A stretch of 64,000 nt of DNA from Gymnopus androsaceus JB14 (lineage: Eukaryota > Basidiomycota > Agaricomycetes > Agaricales > Omphalotaceae). The stretch lies in contig ML769395.1 in NCBI GenBank assembly GCA_009733575.1, positions 109,123 through 173,122 of the forward strand. The letters run 5' to 3'. Positions within the stretch are counted from its first letter, which is position 1. The number at the start of each line of letters is the position of its first letter. The position numbers and the translations under genes were made by a program. Shown piece after piece: positions 10,489 through 21,953 of the stretch. Below the pieces are notes generated by a model that was given only the letters and a program-made list of their open reading frames with translations, ran no database searches and was not told the origin of the DNA.

Positions 10489-12831
10489 ATGGACTGTATC
10501 GACCTCACTATCGACGATTCAGAATCTGAAAGACCACAGTCTTTCCCTAAATCGTCTTCTAGGTCTCCTATCAACATCGATTCTGAAACCGAAACCGAGG
10601 ACGACTCCGATGTTGAATTCGTTAGCTATGGTCCAGGATCTGGAATCCGAACGCCTTCGACTACTCGGAAAAATTTATTATTAGAGGCTAATTTAGATAA
10701 CAGGAAGAAACGACCTAGATCTAGATCTGGAACCCGTTCAGCATCACCACTACACGGTGTTACCAGCTCAATGTCATTAGTTTGCTTGGACTCGCCACCT
10801 AGAACTTTGACAAAACCTATTCGAAAGTTCACTACTAACGCTACTGGCGACAATAACCGATTTTCGACACCATGTAAAGCGGGGCCTTCTAGAATTGGAT
10901 CTAGTTCGATGGATATGGATACAGTAAAAGGAGATGATGCTGATAGGGATTTGGCTGTGGTCCCGACTCCAGGAAGACTGGTTAACAAAAAGAAGGTGAG
11001 CTTCTTCTGCATAGGCGGCACTAGCTAAACGAAATAATGAATTTTAGGTTATTCATACCGTGATCAGCGGTGGAGGAACACTCGAAGAAGGAACACCTGA
11101 AGCTTCTTCCTTGCAATCATCCAAGTCCACACTTTTCATAGGAGATTTCGAATCCGAATCCGAATCCGAAGAGTCGGATATCGAAATCCTCGAACCGACT
11201 CCCTCTTTGATTGATATCTCGAATTCACGTCGCAATGAGAAAAGGCCTATTAGGGTTAAACCACTTGGATCCAGGACATTGGCAGGAGGTTATGATGTTA
11301 ATGATGACTTTGACGTGACGACTCCGAGACCTAACCGCAGTCTAAGCATTACTACCAGCCGCAAACGCGCTCAAAGATCCAACGAAGCGGGGCCATCCAA
11401 TTATGTCGATGCTGCTACTGCCGCTGCGATCAGTGAAGATGAACGTTTCGCACGCGAATTGCAAACGCAGGAACGGAAGGAATACCAAGATTTAATCGCT
11501 GGTATTGTAAACAAGAAAGTAAGCTCGTTGTTTCATACCTTGCTCTGAACTGAAACTTACCGAACGCTTTAAATTTTTTCAGGAAGGAATCGTCTTTCGT
11601 ACCGTTATCAACGTCGCTGACGGGACCCTCGAAGATGGATCTCCTGCTCATCCCGATGACCTTGAGCGATTCGAGCCGTGGAAAAACCTTTTCGAGAGCA
11701 CTAGTATTGGTCAGAAGGTTAAACGATGTGCGTATCCTGGATCTAATCTCTTTTTTGATATCATTGATGTTTTCCTAGTCCATTGGATCGTCAACTATGA
11801 ACTCGAGAAGCGGTTCGAAGAAGCTAAAGAAGCATTACAGGCCATACCTGGGATGGATGCCCCTTCCAAGGAGCTGCTCCTATTTCATGGTACGAATCCT
11901 GCCAATATTAATTCGTGCGTCCTTTCCCTTCCTACAATTCTTCATTTAACATGGTAAATACACTAGGATATTAGATAATGGCTTTCGCATTGGGGGCGTA
12001 GGTGGACAACCAGTCGTCAACGGAACAGCGATGGGGTATGGTGTTTACCTCGCTACACATTCTGCAACGTCGGTCGGATACGCGTTGGGTGGAGATAGGA
12101 TATTTGCTTGTAGAGGTATGTTTTGCCCCTTCTCCTTGCCTGCTCCTACGGTACGCACTCGCTCATCGTTCACCAACACAAACACAGTCTTCCCAGGCAA
12201 AATAACCGGCGACTACAGATACTCTCAGAGCCCCCCGAAAACGACTAACCCCCTCGATGAGCCGTATCATACGTATATGCAGGGAGGTGTGTATGTCGTG
12301 AGGTATGCGGCGTTGTTAGTGCCATGTTATGTGCGTATTTTCTGCTGAATTTAAACTCATCCACCACTATCCGCTAATCGCTCCACTTCTCGCTCCCGTT
12401 AACAGATGATTGAATTTGAACGGCCTCAGTATCAGAATCCCTACGGTAACTGGGGAATGCCCGTGCTCGGAGCAGGTGCGATTGGGTTTGGAGGACTAGG
12501 AGCAATGGGTATGGGCATGGGTACTGTTGCAAGAGCTCCTGCACCTACACCTGTCCGGAAACCAGCTACCAGACGAGCTCCTACTCGGAAGACAACAGCG
12601 GCACCGAAGCCTAAGACGAAGGCAGTCACCAAGACTCGGTCGACTCGGTCTAAGGCGGCGGCGGGAGCTGCCGCAGCTATAGGAACGGGCAGCGAGACGG
12701 GGGCAGGAACGGGTAGAGGCAAAGGAAAAGGCAAGGCTAGTGCTAAAGCTGACGTTCTAGGACTCGGAGCTCCCGTTGTGGGACCTTCGAAACGGACTCG
12801 GAGTAGGAACGTAGTGGGTACAGGAACTTGA
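10489..12831 (+). CDS. PARP-type ADP-ribosyltransferase, seven exons
   Basis: Exons 10489-10995, 11048-11518, 11583-11727, 11779-11914, 11967-12115, 12197-12330 and 12406-12831 join in frame to 655 aa. The N-terminal half is acidic and Ser-rich, with SUMO-interaction-like stretches (IDLTIDDSE; INIDSETETEDD). The catalytic domain lies at about residues 370-530: FHGT supplies the histidine and GYGVYLA the tyrosine of the PARP H-Y-E triad. The segment GGVYVVRY appears to carry Val at the Glu position, suggesting mono-ADP-ribosylation (inference). The tail is Gly/Ala- and Lys/Arg-rich, compatible with nuclear or nucleic-acid binding. Exons 2 and 3 start with related sequence, a probable internal duplication. 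PARPs transfer ADP-ribose from NAD+ to proteins in stress or DNA-damage responses; the target here is unknown. Confidence 0.85.
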
Positions 12832-13225
12832 AATTCGGACTCAAAATGACTTTTGTGGTTACGGTGATGGTCGCGAGTGCCATGTACTGCCTATTCTTCA
12901 TTTACCTAGTTTGATCTCTGAAACTCTAAAGTATGGATGTTCAAAGTAAGAGTGCATGATAACAGCTGAGACGTCTCCTTGGTTCGTCTCCTTGGTTGGC
13001 CGAGGCCTAGTAACCAAAATCTGAAGTCTATGAGCTGAGTTGAGCATCAGCGGTTTGCAGACGAGAATATAGTGGGTATCGAGAGATTCAGAATTCCTTT
13101 AAAAAAACAACGAAAAGGTATAGGATGGCGGTACTAGAGTGCCTGCAGCGATGAACTATGAAACGGCTCAAAAGAATTTGTTTATTCCAGCGAGTCGTAA
13201 TAAGGAAATTCCACTTGCATATGCC
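12832..13225. other. Intergenic
   Basis: Space between the 3' end of the ADP-ribosyltransferase gene and a tentative convergent small gene. No motif or repeat beyond a short duplicated CGTCTCCTTGGTT phrase. Confidence 0.4.
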
Positions 13226-13740
13226 CTAACCCTGTAGGATATAGCAATTTGAGGGACACCAGTCTTGAGCGAATGAAGAGGTGGGAGCAGGTGTGTGCTT
13301 GATTCATGAGAAAGCACCGTACCTTGGTCAAACCACGTCGGCCAGAATGTGTTCATACCATATCGGCTCTCCTCTGAGCTGCTCGTCCATCCCAGACGAA
13401 AGAGAATCCCCGGGAGTTTATCATCCTGCTCGTCATCGGAGTCGTCATCATATTTGGACGGTGGGGGGAAGAAGCGCAGCGGAAGTGTCTTTGCGAGAAT
13501 GTTCTTCAAGAACTTGGCCTGCTTCTATTGAAAGTTGTGAGCGACGCGCCACAGCGACAAACATACAACTCGGATGAGTACGAACCCGACGAAACTAGAT
13601 GACTCTGCGTTCATCGAAATTTTGGTGAGAAGATGGGATACCGTGTACGCGTCGATTGCGCATCGTGATTTCACGTGTGACAAACTGTTTCTTTCTGCGC
13701 CTTCATTGCCCTCGAGCATCGATACGTTCAAGCCTTTCAA
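13226..13740 (-). CDS. Tentative three-exon small gene of unknown function
   Basis: On the minus strand, exons 13740-13567, 13524-13323 and 13263-13226 join in phase through GT-AG introns of 42 and 59 nt and give about 137 aa. The middle exon has an acidic stretch (KYDDDSDDEQDD) followed by a Trp/Phe-rich segment; the predicted C-terminus is WCPSNCYILQG. I do not recognise the family. A competing plus-strand ORF (13574-13747, 57 aa) overlaps the first exon and also looks protein-like, so the strand is uncertain. The first intron is unusually short. Confidence 0.33.
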
Positions 13741-13934
13741 TGTCTAAGATTCAAAGGCTCACGCTTAGAGTACAACCATAGCGTGCCGGTTGTACGGATA
13801 AACTTGACTTCAGCTTGCTTGCTCTTCTCTTTTCCAGCTCGTCCCATGACAATTGAATTGACAAGAATGGAGTATGATAAATTTGATTCAAAATCGAATA
13901 AAAGACCGGTTCGTAGGGAGTCCCATTAACCGAA

Positions 13935-16485
13935 ATGGCCATTCTCACTCCCGGACTCGTTTACATCTCTCGGATTCTAGCTTTTCTGGGTTTATTCTCC
14001 TATGCGGCAGCGACCTCTCGTCGGTTACTCGAACAGCATGCTAGTATCGTTGCTCCAACCTGGCTCTTCGTAACAGTTTCTGCAGTCATCTTGCCCGGGC
14101 TTATCACATGTCGGGTTCTCTACAAAGACTGGAAGCTCAGGCGTGAAGCAGCGAGACTGGGGGCAAGGATAGCGCCAAAGTGGAGGGGCTCTTGGGTTGG
14201 GAACCTTGATCATCTTCGCTTGATGATGCAAAACTTCTGGACGGGGTACCCTGGTGCGTTTACGTCGATGATTTTCAGATTTTCAAACACTCACACTCGA
14301 ATATTTAGGCGATGGCCTCTGGGAAGCTGCAGAAGAGCTTGGACCTGTTTTCAACATAAATATTCTATGGGAAGATACCGTGTTCACGACGTGCCCAGAA
14401 CACATCCAGATTATTTTGGCTACAGATTTTAACAATTATGTTAAAGGTGCGTGCGATAACTTTGGCGTACGCGCTACTCTTCTTTACGGGCTCTTCGCAG
14501 GAGAAAATTTCCAAAAAAACATGTCCGCAATGCTGGGGGTAGGTGTATTCAACGCAGATGGTGAGTTAGATTGCTCTTTGCATGATCTACATTCTAATTC
14601 ACTCATAAAGGTGACATGTGGAAGTACGTTCAAAGTATTCCTAGATTATCCATCTCTAAAGAAATGCAATCATCCCAGATTCCATCGTTCCATGACACGT
14701 CCCTTCTTCACTCGCGATAGAATCACCCATTTCGATATGTTTGATCGCCATGCGGAAACTTTTATATCTCTTATGAAGGGTAGGTTTCGATCTGGATATG
14801 CAGTGGATTTCCAGGTACTTTTATCTCTCGATTATCCATGCGCACTTGCTTACACTACCCCGCAGGACCTTATAGGCAGATTCACCCTCGACTCGGCCAC
14901 GGAATTCCTCTTCGGGTCCTGTGTGCACAGTCTCGCAGCAGGTCTTCCCTACCCATATAATATTGTCCCGCCTTTTTCATCTGATACCTCCATGACCACC
15001 GCAAATTTTAGCAATACGTTCCTCGAAGCGTTCCTCAAAGCCCAAGATGCCATCGCCTCCCGCGAACGATTCGCTATGGTATGGCCTTTCTTGGAGATTT
15101 GGCAAGATAAAACGGAGGAGCCGATGAAGGTGCTGAATGCGTTTATTCAGCCTATTATCAACGAGGCCGTGGCAAAGAGGAATAACATGAAGAAATCGGG
15201 ACTGGTGGGTGTGGAGAAGAAGGCAGAGGAAGTTGAGGAAGATGAGACGATGTTAGATCATTTAGTGAAGCTGACAGATGGTAAGCTACTGTGGTTTTCG
15301 ATGAGTGGAGTCTTGCTCACTCCATCCAAATTCCCATAGATCCTGTTGTTCTGAAAGATGCAACGTACGTTGGCCCGTTTCCTTGGTTCGTAGCCTGTGT
15401 GACCTTTCCCTCCCTGCAGACTGAACATCATGATCGCCGGACGAGATACCACCGCTGCTACGCTTACATTTGTCATTTATTTCCTTTCTATGTATCCCGA
15501 TGTTATGGATCGTCTGAGGAAGGAGGTTCTCGACAAGGTCGGAGCAGGGAAGAGGCCTACGTATGATGACATTCGAGAAATGAAGTACTTGAGAGCTGTT
15601 ATTAATGGTGCTTAACCTCCAACCATTTCTTGTGCTGATCCCTGATTGTTTTCTTAATTTCATTTAGAAACGATGAGGTTATATCCCGTCGTGTGAGTCT
15701 ATCCTACCTTCTTATGTGCTCCTAGTCACTGACTTTTCCTTTTGATTTCACTCTTAGGCCATTCAACATACGACAAAGCGTCCATGCAGCGACTTGGCCT
15801 TCGCCTGACCCTTCCCTGCCTCCGATTTATGTCCCTGCTGGGGCAAAGTAAGTTTTTTGACCTTCCTTCTTTACTGGTCTGTTGACGACTCGCGACCGTA
15901 TTCTAGAGTACCATACTCGGTGCTTATGATGCACCGGAGAAAGGATTTGTGGGGACCTGATGGTACGTCGTGCTCCCTGGGTACGATGGTTTACTTAACA
16001 ACTTTACCGCTCCCAAAGCTGAAGTATTCGATCCCGACCGTTTCCTCGATCATAGGCTAAAGACATACCTTACGCCTAAACCATTCATATTCCTCCCATT
16101 CAACGCAGGTCCAAGAATTTGTTTGGGTCAACAGGTAAGTAAATTATCTTCTCCCTTCAACTCGAACTCGTCTTAAATCTTTGCGTATTGTTATCAGTTC
16201 GCCTACAACGAAATGTCCTTCATCCTCATCCGACTCTTGCAAAACTTTTCTTCATTCACCCACTACCCAGAGCTTCGTGCTCCAGAGTTTAGTATTCCAG
16301 AGGAATGGAAAGCGGCTAGAGGGAGGAAGGGCATGGATAGTTTTTTCCCAAAGATGACGATCACGATGTATTCTGGCGTGAGTTGCATGTTGTTTGGTTT
16401 CTTGTCGTTGCTAACTGATATACGTGGTTCATTGTAGGGCGGTCTATGGATTAAAGCTAGGGAAGCGGAGACGGAGACGCTTTGA
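13935..16485 (+). CDS. Membrane-bound cytochrome P450 (CYP63/CYP52-like), 14 exons
   Basis: Fourteen exons (13935-14253, 14309-14446, 14501-14560, 14611-14623, 14679-14814, 14866-15280, 15340-15364, 15420-15607, 15668-15692, 15758-15847, 15907-15962, 16019-16134, 16198-16377, 16438-16485) splice to 602 aa. A hydrophobic N-terminus anchors the protein in the ER. P450 landmarks: I-helix AGRDTT, K-helix ETMR, the FDPDRF region, and the haem-binding loop [12 protein letters not shown] with the thiolate Cys. The combination TPG... at the start and AYNEMSF after the haem loop resembles the basidiomycete CYP63 group, linked to oxidation of alkanes, fatty acids and xenobiotics. Exon 4 is only 13 nt and supplies the DMWK/FHRSM region. 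The substrate cannot be read from sequence. Confidence 0.92.
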
Positions 16486-16977
16486 TTTTCTGGTCCGGAG
16501 AGAATGTGAAGTTACTTGTACTACCAAGGTTTCCAGAAGATATGAGGATATATTTAAAACTATCTACCATGTTACGTGTACGAATTTCCTGTATTATCAA
16601 GACCCAATGGCCATATTCTTGGCCATATTATAAATATCCGAGAGTACTAACTAGTCTCGTACATGTATGTTCAAGTTCGAGACGATATTCAAACGATAGT
16701 GAAGTGAGTATGTACATTATTCTGCCAAGTTCAAACCTCTGTATATATACTACTCAGCACCAGAAACTCGAGCGACCACGAGAAGCTGTTGTTGTTTTCT
16801 TTGCTCTAGTGCCAGTGCCAGTGCCAGCCCACGGGGACCACCACCATTCTGTCAAAACCAGAAAAAAAAAAACAGAAGAGAGCAAATCAGACATATGAGG
16901 TCGGACGAGTCGACATGGACGTGCGATTGTTGTTGCCGTAGTGGCTTGCTCTTGGATCCCAGCGCCTATTTAAGGTT
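16486..16977. other. Intergenic between convergent genes
   Basis: 3' flanks of the P450 and MARVEL genes. A small GCCAGT triplication lies near 16812; otherwise nothing is seen. Confidence 0.4.
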
Positions 16978-17741
16978 TTAAGGTTTTTGATTAGAATGAT
17001 AAGGTTCAAACACATACCCATGTAGCGGCTCCCTCAATCCTCCATTTGCCACGACGAAAGCAATGTCCACGAAGAGGATGAAGGTCATTAGAATGAAACA
17101 CATCCAGGCGAACGCAACCATGGCAGTTAACAATCGACAGGCCGAAAATTGGTGGCAGAAGTTCAGGTCTCCCCAGATAGTCTGCAGATTCGACATCAGT
17201 TTGAGTCTGTCGATTTTCAGGAAATTACGTACAGTAGCGATCGCGGCGCCGACCAAACTCATCACCCACAATATGAAGAGCCCAATGAGCTCTCCCCGGA
17301 ACGTGCTGACGAAACGATTCTCATGACGTTTATGAATGGAATGGATGCTGTATAACATGAGATTAGCACGAGCCCATGCATCGTGGTTGAAAAGTAATCT
17401 CCTTACATGAAAAATGACCATAGTATCGTTAGGATGGAGGTCGCGAGGAGCTCTGCGACAATCGGATCTGCGAGGGAGAGAAAGAAGGCGTGATTGAGGG
17501 AGGAGAGGCTCGATATTTGGTTCCCGGCACTCACCATAAAAGTCGGACCCGTTGTTCAACGGATCGCCAAGAGGCAAGTGGGTAGTATAATGGATCCTCG
17601 CCGCTGTGAGCCCAAGCAATACGATGGAAAAAACGGCCTGTGAAGATCAAAAGCCCAGCAATGAGTACTAGTCAAGTCATCGTTCAGAGCACATACTAGG
17701 GCGAAATATAAAGCAATTCGAAGGGCAGCTAAGTCGGCCAT
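16978..17741 (-). CDS. MARVEL-like four-helix membrane protein, copy 1
   Basis: Minus-strand exons 17741-17697, 17637-17535, 17467-17407, 17347-17233 and 17181-16978 join to 175 aa. Four hydrophobic helices are visible: one at the N-terminus, one around DPIVAELLATSILTILW, one around GELIGLFILWVMSLVGAAIAT, and one around LLTAMVAFAWMCFILMTFI. This arrangement, common in small Agaricomycete proteins, resembles MARVEL-domain proteins of membrane apposition and trafficking. A paralogue at 55537-56388 shares every intron position, and the third exon is 61 nt in both. The exact function is unknown. Confidence 0.8.
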
Positions 17742-18026
17742 GATGGTTTAGAAATTGGAGCTATTGAACTGGTAAAAGCTTTAAACGTCAACGGAAGACT
17801 AGTGAAATAGAGTTGATGATTTTCAAAAGCGAGTTTGGTGCTGGAGTTATAAGAAAATCGAAGGAGGGCACGAGGAACCCATGTTTTTGATAACTACGGC
17901 ATCGACTTAGGGCATGGTGGAGCTATCCTGTACAGAGCCTGCCCACCTACGGCCTCATGGAAGGATATGAATGAATCTAATCGAGCCTTGTATCAGGAGG
18001 ATAAGGTGGATTTGCGTCGTTTATTG
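17742..18026. other. Upstream region of MARVEL copy 1
   Basis: No ORF or repeat recognised; presumably contains the promoter of the minus-strand gene ending at 16978. Confidence 0.4.
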
Positions 18027-18028
18027 TA

Positions 18029-18241
18029 CAGTGCGTTGCATTGAAATCGGGAAGCCAGGATTTCGGCGACCTTGTTTATGTGTGCTTACTTGGTCCACTG
18101 GCAGCTCGGCACAATACATATACTGTTAGATCACTTACGTCATTTATAAATTTCAATTGGTGCCGACCTGCCAGTGCCCGACAAGCATAAATAAACAAGG
18201 TCGTCAAGAATCCTGGCTTCCGATTTCAATGCAACGCACTG
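18029..18241. mobile_element. 213-bp MITE with about 60-bp terminal inverted repeats and TA target duplication
   Basis: The left arm CAGTGCGTTGCATTGAAATC is matched by its reverse complement at the right end, and the match runs on for about 60 bp with a few differences. TA dinucleotides flank both ends (18027-18028 and 18242-18243). CAGTG termini plus TA duplication are the hallmarks of Tc1/mariner/pogo-type elements. It has no coding capacity, so it would have moved in trans. Confidence 0.85.
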
Positions 18242-18243
18242 TA

Positions 18244-18489
18244 TATTGCTGCATTGCCTTGTATTAGGAGGCTGTAATCAGGAGAGACCAAAGGCTGGCG
18301 CGCTGGCGGGTCGGAACATCTACCAGCAGCCAACGTCAGTGGGCAATGTTAAAGGCATCCAACATACACGAGGATTAGGTTGTTGACAACGTGTTCACTT
18401 TTGCCTCAAACCGAAACCGAAGAAGTGAATTGAACATTTGCGGTGCTCTACATACGTGGTAAGTGACGCATTTTAACGTAGTTGGAGTA
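18244..18489. other. Intergenic
   Basis: No gene recognised between the MITE and the SET-domain pseudogene. Confidence 0.35.
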
Positions 18490-19520
18490 GCAGCTCACAG
18501 CTCACCTCGTCATTGAACGAACGCTCTCCTGCTGTGATCAAAACCAACGGTTTTGCTTTCGCTAGCCAATCCTTCGACAGTCGTGATTGCCCCAGCTCCT
18601 GAAAGCGCGCAGCTTCGCCTGAAACGCCGCTTCCAGCTCAGCAACACTCGGAGACAAACCCACAGGATTTTTGTTTAATCTCGATAAATCGGTTGAATTG
18701 TGCGGGCACGCATGGCTAGCACCTGCTGAATCACTAGTACAGGTTTTGCAGTCACAGTCTAGAAAGTATCTTGCTTTCAATGAAGCTTGGCGAATGGACC
18801 TCTGCGTCGGGATATCGATATAGGCTATCGTTAGGATCGTTATCTCCTCGCCAACTTCAATATCTGTACTAGCCGGAAGCCCGAAGTTCTCCGGAGAAAG
18901 TGCTGAAATAGAAAGCGATATTCGCGCTCGGAGTGTAGTCATGGTTGGCGCGAGAGATAATTAGGAAATACCGACAAAGATTTGGATATGACCATGCGGT
19001 AAGGGTTTACGGATTCCAGTTCGTGAATATATGGACCATAGGAATTCTTGAGCATAGATCTCATCCTTCGATTTTTCCGAGAGGCCGTCTACTGCGCGCA
19101 GGTAGAAGTAGCCATTTACATTTGTGTAGTTGAATAGTAGAGGAAAGGACTTTTGTGTCGAGAATAGATCGGGCGCTCTCGAGCGTTTAGCGATCATCCC
19201 TGCGCCTTTCTTTCAATCGTTCTAACCCCATACGCAGGGATAATCACCGGAAGAGTCGTGTTCCAGACGTTCCACTTCGAAATGAAGATATCTGAGGGAT
19301 TTTAAGTGGTCAACGATGACGATCGCGTCCGTTCCCTGGTGAATATACAGATACTAGGCCCCCGCTGGATCGATACTTGATCTGCTTGTACGATATGGGG
19401 TGGACCGCCAGGGGGAATGTGCTCTCCGATCCATTGTCACTGTTACTGTTCTTGGACGGCCATAAATCCGAATCAGTAGACGATCTTGTTGATTAAGAGT
19501 CAGAAATCCTCGCTTCATAC
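18490..19520 (-). pseudogene. Decayed paralogue of the SET-domain gene
   Basis: The minus strand matches the intact gene at 20237-21367 along its length, in the same order and orientation. Near 19500-19520 the start region CAGAAATCCTCGCT is shared. Further on come GYFYLRAVDGLSEKSKDEI, the T/DIEVGEEITI segment, the post-SET cysteines (DCDCKTC), and a C-terminal WLAKAK piece close to 18550. The frame is lost repeatedly (ORFs 18961-19197 and 18562-18942 are disjoint), the N-H-x-C region is disrupted and the start codon context is degraded. It is best explained as the dead half of a tandem duplication. Confidence 0.8.
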
Positions 19521-20236
19521 TGAACAGGTTTGAGCTCTAAAACAACTTGTAAAGGAAATCTCACAGTGGTTAAGGTCAAGACAGGAAACACTGAATGATT
19601 AGCATTCTTTCGGCTCCTCCTCTAGACGACGATTTTCTTTATCTATTTCCCTCTGTTTATCCTGTCACATAGAAGTCCCTTCGTTTGCAAGGTCGACGCA
19701 GGGCGCAAAGAAGCAACTATAGTTGCAGGTCAATAATGAAGAAGAGCAAAAAAAAACATACCTAAATCGATTTTCAGGGTCCCAGCTTCTGTAAGATCCA
19801 CCGAAGGCATGTACAGGTCCTCCCAGATTCTTACTCAGTTGGTCAGGTGAGCAGATCGTATAACGGCGTGGGTCTCCCATTGACTACCTCTTTGCGACGG
19901 GGTGGAGGATCGTTTGAAGCACGACGACGGGGAAATGTAACCACCTGTGAGTGGGCTATCGAGGATGAAGACGCGGTAGTAACTCCACGTGATATTCACG
20001 TGCAGGCGCCTGTAACGCTAACGTTGTATTGACTTGCACAGAAATAATTTCTCTTCTACATACAAAGGATATATTAGCTGGGTCCCGAGAGGCTCTAAGA
20101 ACCAAACAAGAACAAAAAAGGATTGTAGAAGGAAAGAATTAAAACCGGCGAGGTTGCAGTCTCATTGCGCAGTGTACAGAAATGTTATACCAAGAAGAGC
20201 CAACAGAATCTGCATACAGGTATTTGTGCTGCAGGC
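19521..20236. other. Intergenic; one tentative short minus-strand ORF
   Basis: A minus-strand frame from 19880 could be spliced at a GTATGT donor near 19760 to encode a peptide of about 56 aa ending near 19665, but nothing supports it beyond plausible splice sites. No other feature is seen. Confidence 0.25.
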
Positions 20237-21367
20237 TCAATGAACAATGTTACAAATCAATTTGTAGATAGACGAATGTTCTCCCTCGCTGTTCAGATAT
20301 AGTTTCTTGGCCTTCTGCAACCATTCCATTCCAAGCTGAGTTTTCCCTAGTGCCATGACTCTCCCACTCCCGTAAAACAACAGCTGCGCATACGTAGCAC
20401 CCAAGCCTTCTGTGTCTGCAGCTTGCAACATATCCTGGAGTTCTCGCAGACTCGGAGATGAGCTGCGAGGGCCATTCTCCAATCTCCGAATCATTTGAGA
20501 CAATTGGACCCGGCGAGCATCGCTTGCTCTCGCCGTTACTGCATCAGCAGTGCAAGCCTTGCAACTACAAGTAAAAAAGTAGTTTGCCTCCAGCGAAGCC
20601 TTGCGGAGGGCCCTCGGCTCTAGGAGGTTGGTATACATGATAGTTATTTCTTCGCCAATCTCGATATCTGTGATAGCACGGAGCCCTCCAGAAAAAGTGC
20701 TAAATGAGAAAAAATAATTCGCATTCGGCGAACAGTCGTGGTTGGCGCGGGAGATCACAGGAAAGACACCGGAAAAAACGTGAGCGTCATCTGGGATTTC
20801 GGTGATGTCGTGAATGAGGAAGTTGGTTTTCAGTATTCCGCCCAGTTGGTGATAATCTGGACCATAGGAGTTTTTCAAAGAAGAAATTTTATCCTTGGAC
20901 TTCATTGATAGACCATCCACTGCGCCCAAATAAAAGTGACCGTTGCGATCTGTGTAATCGGAAAGTCGAGGGAGTGGTGTCCGTTGTGAATAGACCGGAC
21001 GCTCGTTCACAAGAAGCTCTCCAGCTGCGATCCTGCGCGTGGCGACCATCCCCATCCCTTTGCCTTCAATCGTCCTAAGCTCATAAGCTGGATTGCGAAT
21101 CACTGGAAGATCTGTATTCCAGACTTCCCACTTGGAAATGGCGATGAGGGACTTCAAGTAGTCAACGATGACGGACGTGTTTTCTCCATGAGGAACATAT
21201 AGGTAGTAAGGCCCCTCCGGAAAATCATAATCAGACTGGACGATGCGCGGATTTTCCGAGATGATTCTAGTACGAGGGCCACTCTGAGAAGAAGGAATGG
21301 TCTCTGAAGCACTGGCATGGTTATTGGCACTAGTCGCCGAGCTACGATTCAGAAATCCTCGCTGCAT
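20237..21367 (-). CDS. SET-domain protein (SMYD-like lysine methyltransferase family)
   Basis: A single-exon ORF of 376 aa. The SET core begins around residue 100 (GKGMGMVATRRIAAGELLVNERP). It contains the S-adenosylmethionine-binding motif SRANHDCSPNANYFF (N-H-x-C) and the catalytic-side GEEITIMYTNL, and ends with a cysteine-rich post-SET segment (CSCKAC). No MYND finger is visible. The C-terminal 90 residues look helical or TPR-like (YAQLLFYGSGRVMALGKTQL). Fungal proteins of this type form large families whose substrates are mostly unknown. The decayed copy 0.7 kb downstream shows local duplication. Confidence 0.85.
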   Translation of the reverse strand: MQRGFLNRSSATSANNHASASETIPSSQSGPRTRIISENPRIVQSDYDFPEGPYYLYVPHGENTSVIVDYLKSLIAISKWEVWNTDLPVIRNPAYELRTIEGKGMGMVATRRIAAGELLVNERPVYSQRTPLPRLSDYTDRNGHFYLGAVDGLSMKSKDKISSLKNSYGPDYHQLGGILKTNFLIHDITEIPDDAHVFSGVFPVISRANHDCSPNANYFFSFSTFSGGLRAITDIEIGEEITIMYTNLLEPRALRKASLEANYFFTCSCKACTADAVTARASDARRVQLSQMIRRLENGPRSSSPSLRELQDMLQAADTEGLGATYAQLLFYGSGRVMALGKTQLGMEWLQKAKKLYLNSEGEHSSIYKLICNIVH

Positions 21368-21953
21368 ACTGGAAGACTTGGAACTATAAGCACCGTAGAC
21401 ATTGAGCTGTGTTGCACGATGTGTATCTCTCAGAAAAAAAGAGACTCACTCGAATGAAAATCGAACTGAGAGAAGATTGGCTCTGGGAGGTGCTGCGCAA
21501 AGAGGCGTGTTTTTAAGGTTCGTTCTAATGATTCAGGCTCGCCGTGGTAAGGTATTACAGCCTATATTAGCCAAGATTGCTTGAATTTAGCACCAGAAAT
21601 GCTGCCAAAGTACTCGTCGAGTCATTATTTAGTTGCAATGCAGGAATCCCAACTATGGACTTCCAATCAACTTTTGAGGTTGATGGAAGCGAGCGTGTTT
21701 CTTGCTACGCGCTCAAAACGCGTCTGTATTGAATTCAAACGACTTATCTTTATACTTCTATCATCAGTCATACAGAGCGCAGATACACACATCGGTACGC
21801 GAACGGTACAAACAGCATTTCCAGTAGAATTACCGAATCAAGACGTAGTTAGTTTTGTATTTGCAGTTTTCCGTTTCTTGGCTAAATGTAAGAAATTAGT
21901 GATCTCAAGTCAAAGTAGCCATCAGTAAATCGACAAACCTCATATTGCGTCCC
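21368..21953. other. Intergenic
   Basis: Upstream region of the SET gene and 3' flank of the aspartic protease. A plus-strand ORF at 21581-21928 has no recognisable content and is probably spurious. Confidence 0.4.

Noticed and set aside
12441..12734. Minus-strand ORF opposite the last exon of the ADP-ribosyltransferase.
   Set aside because: Its Ala/Val/Pro composition mirrors the Gly/Ala/Lys low-complexity tail of the real exon; no start context or motif.
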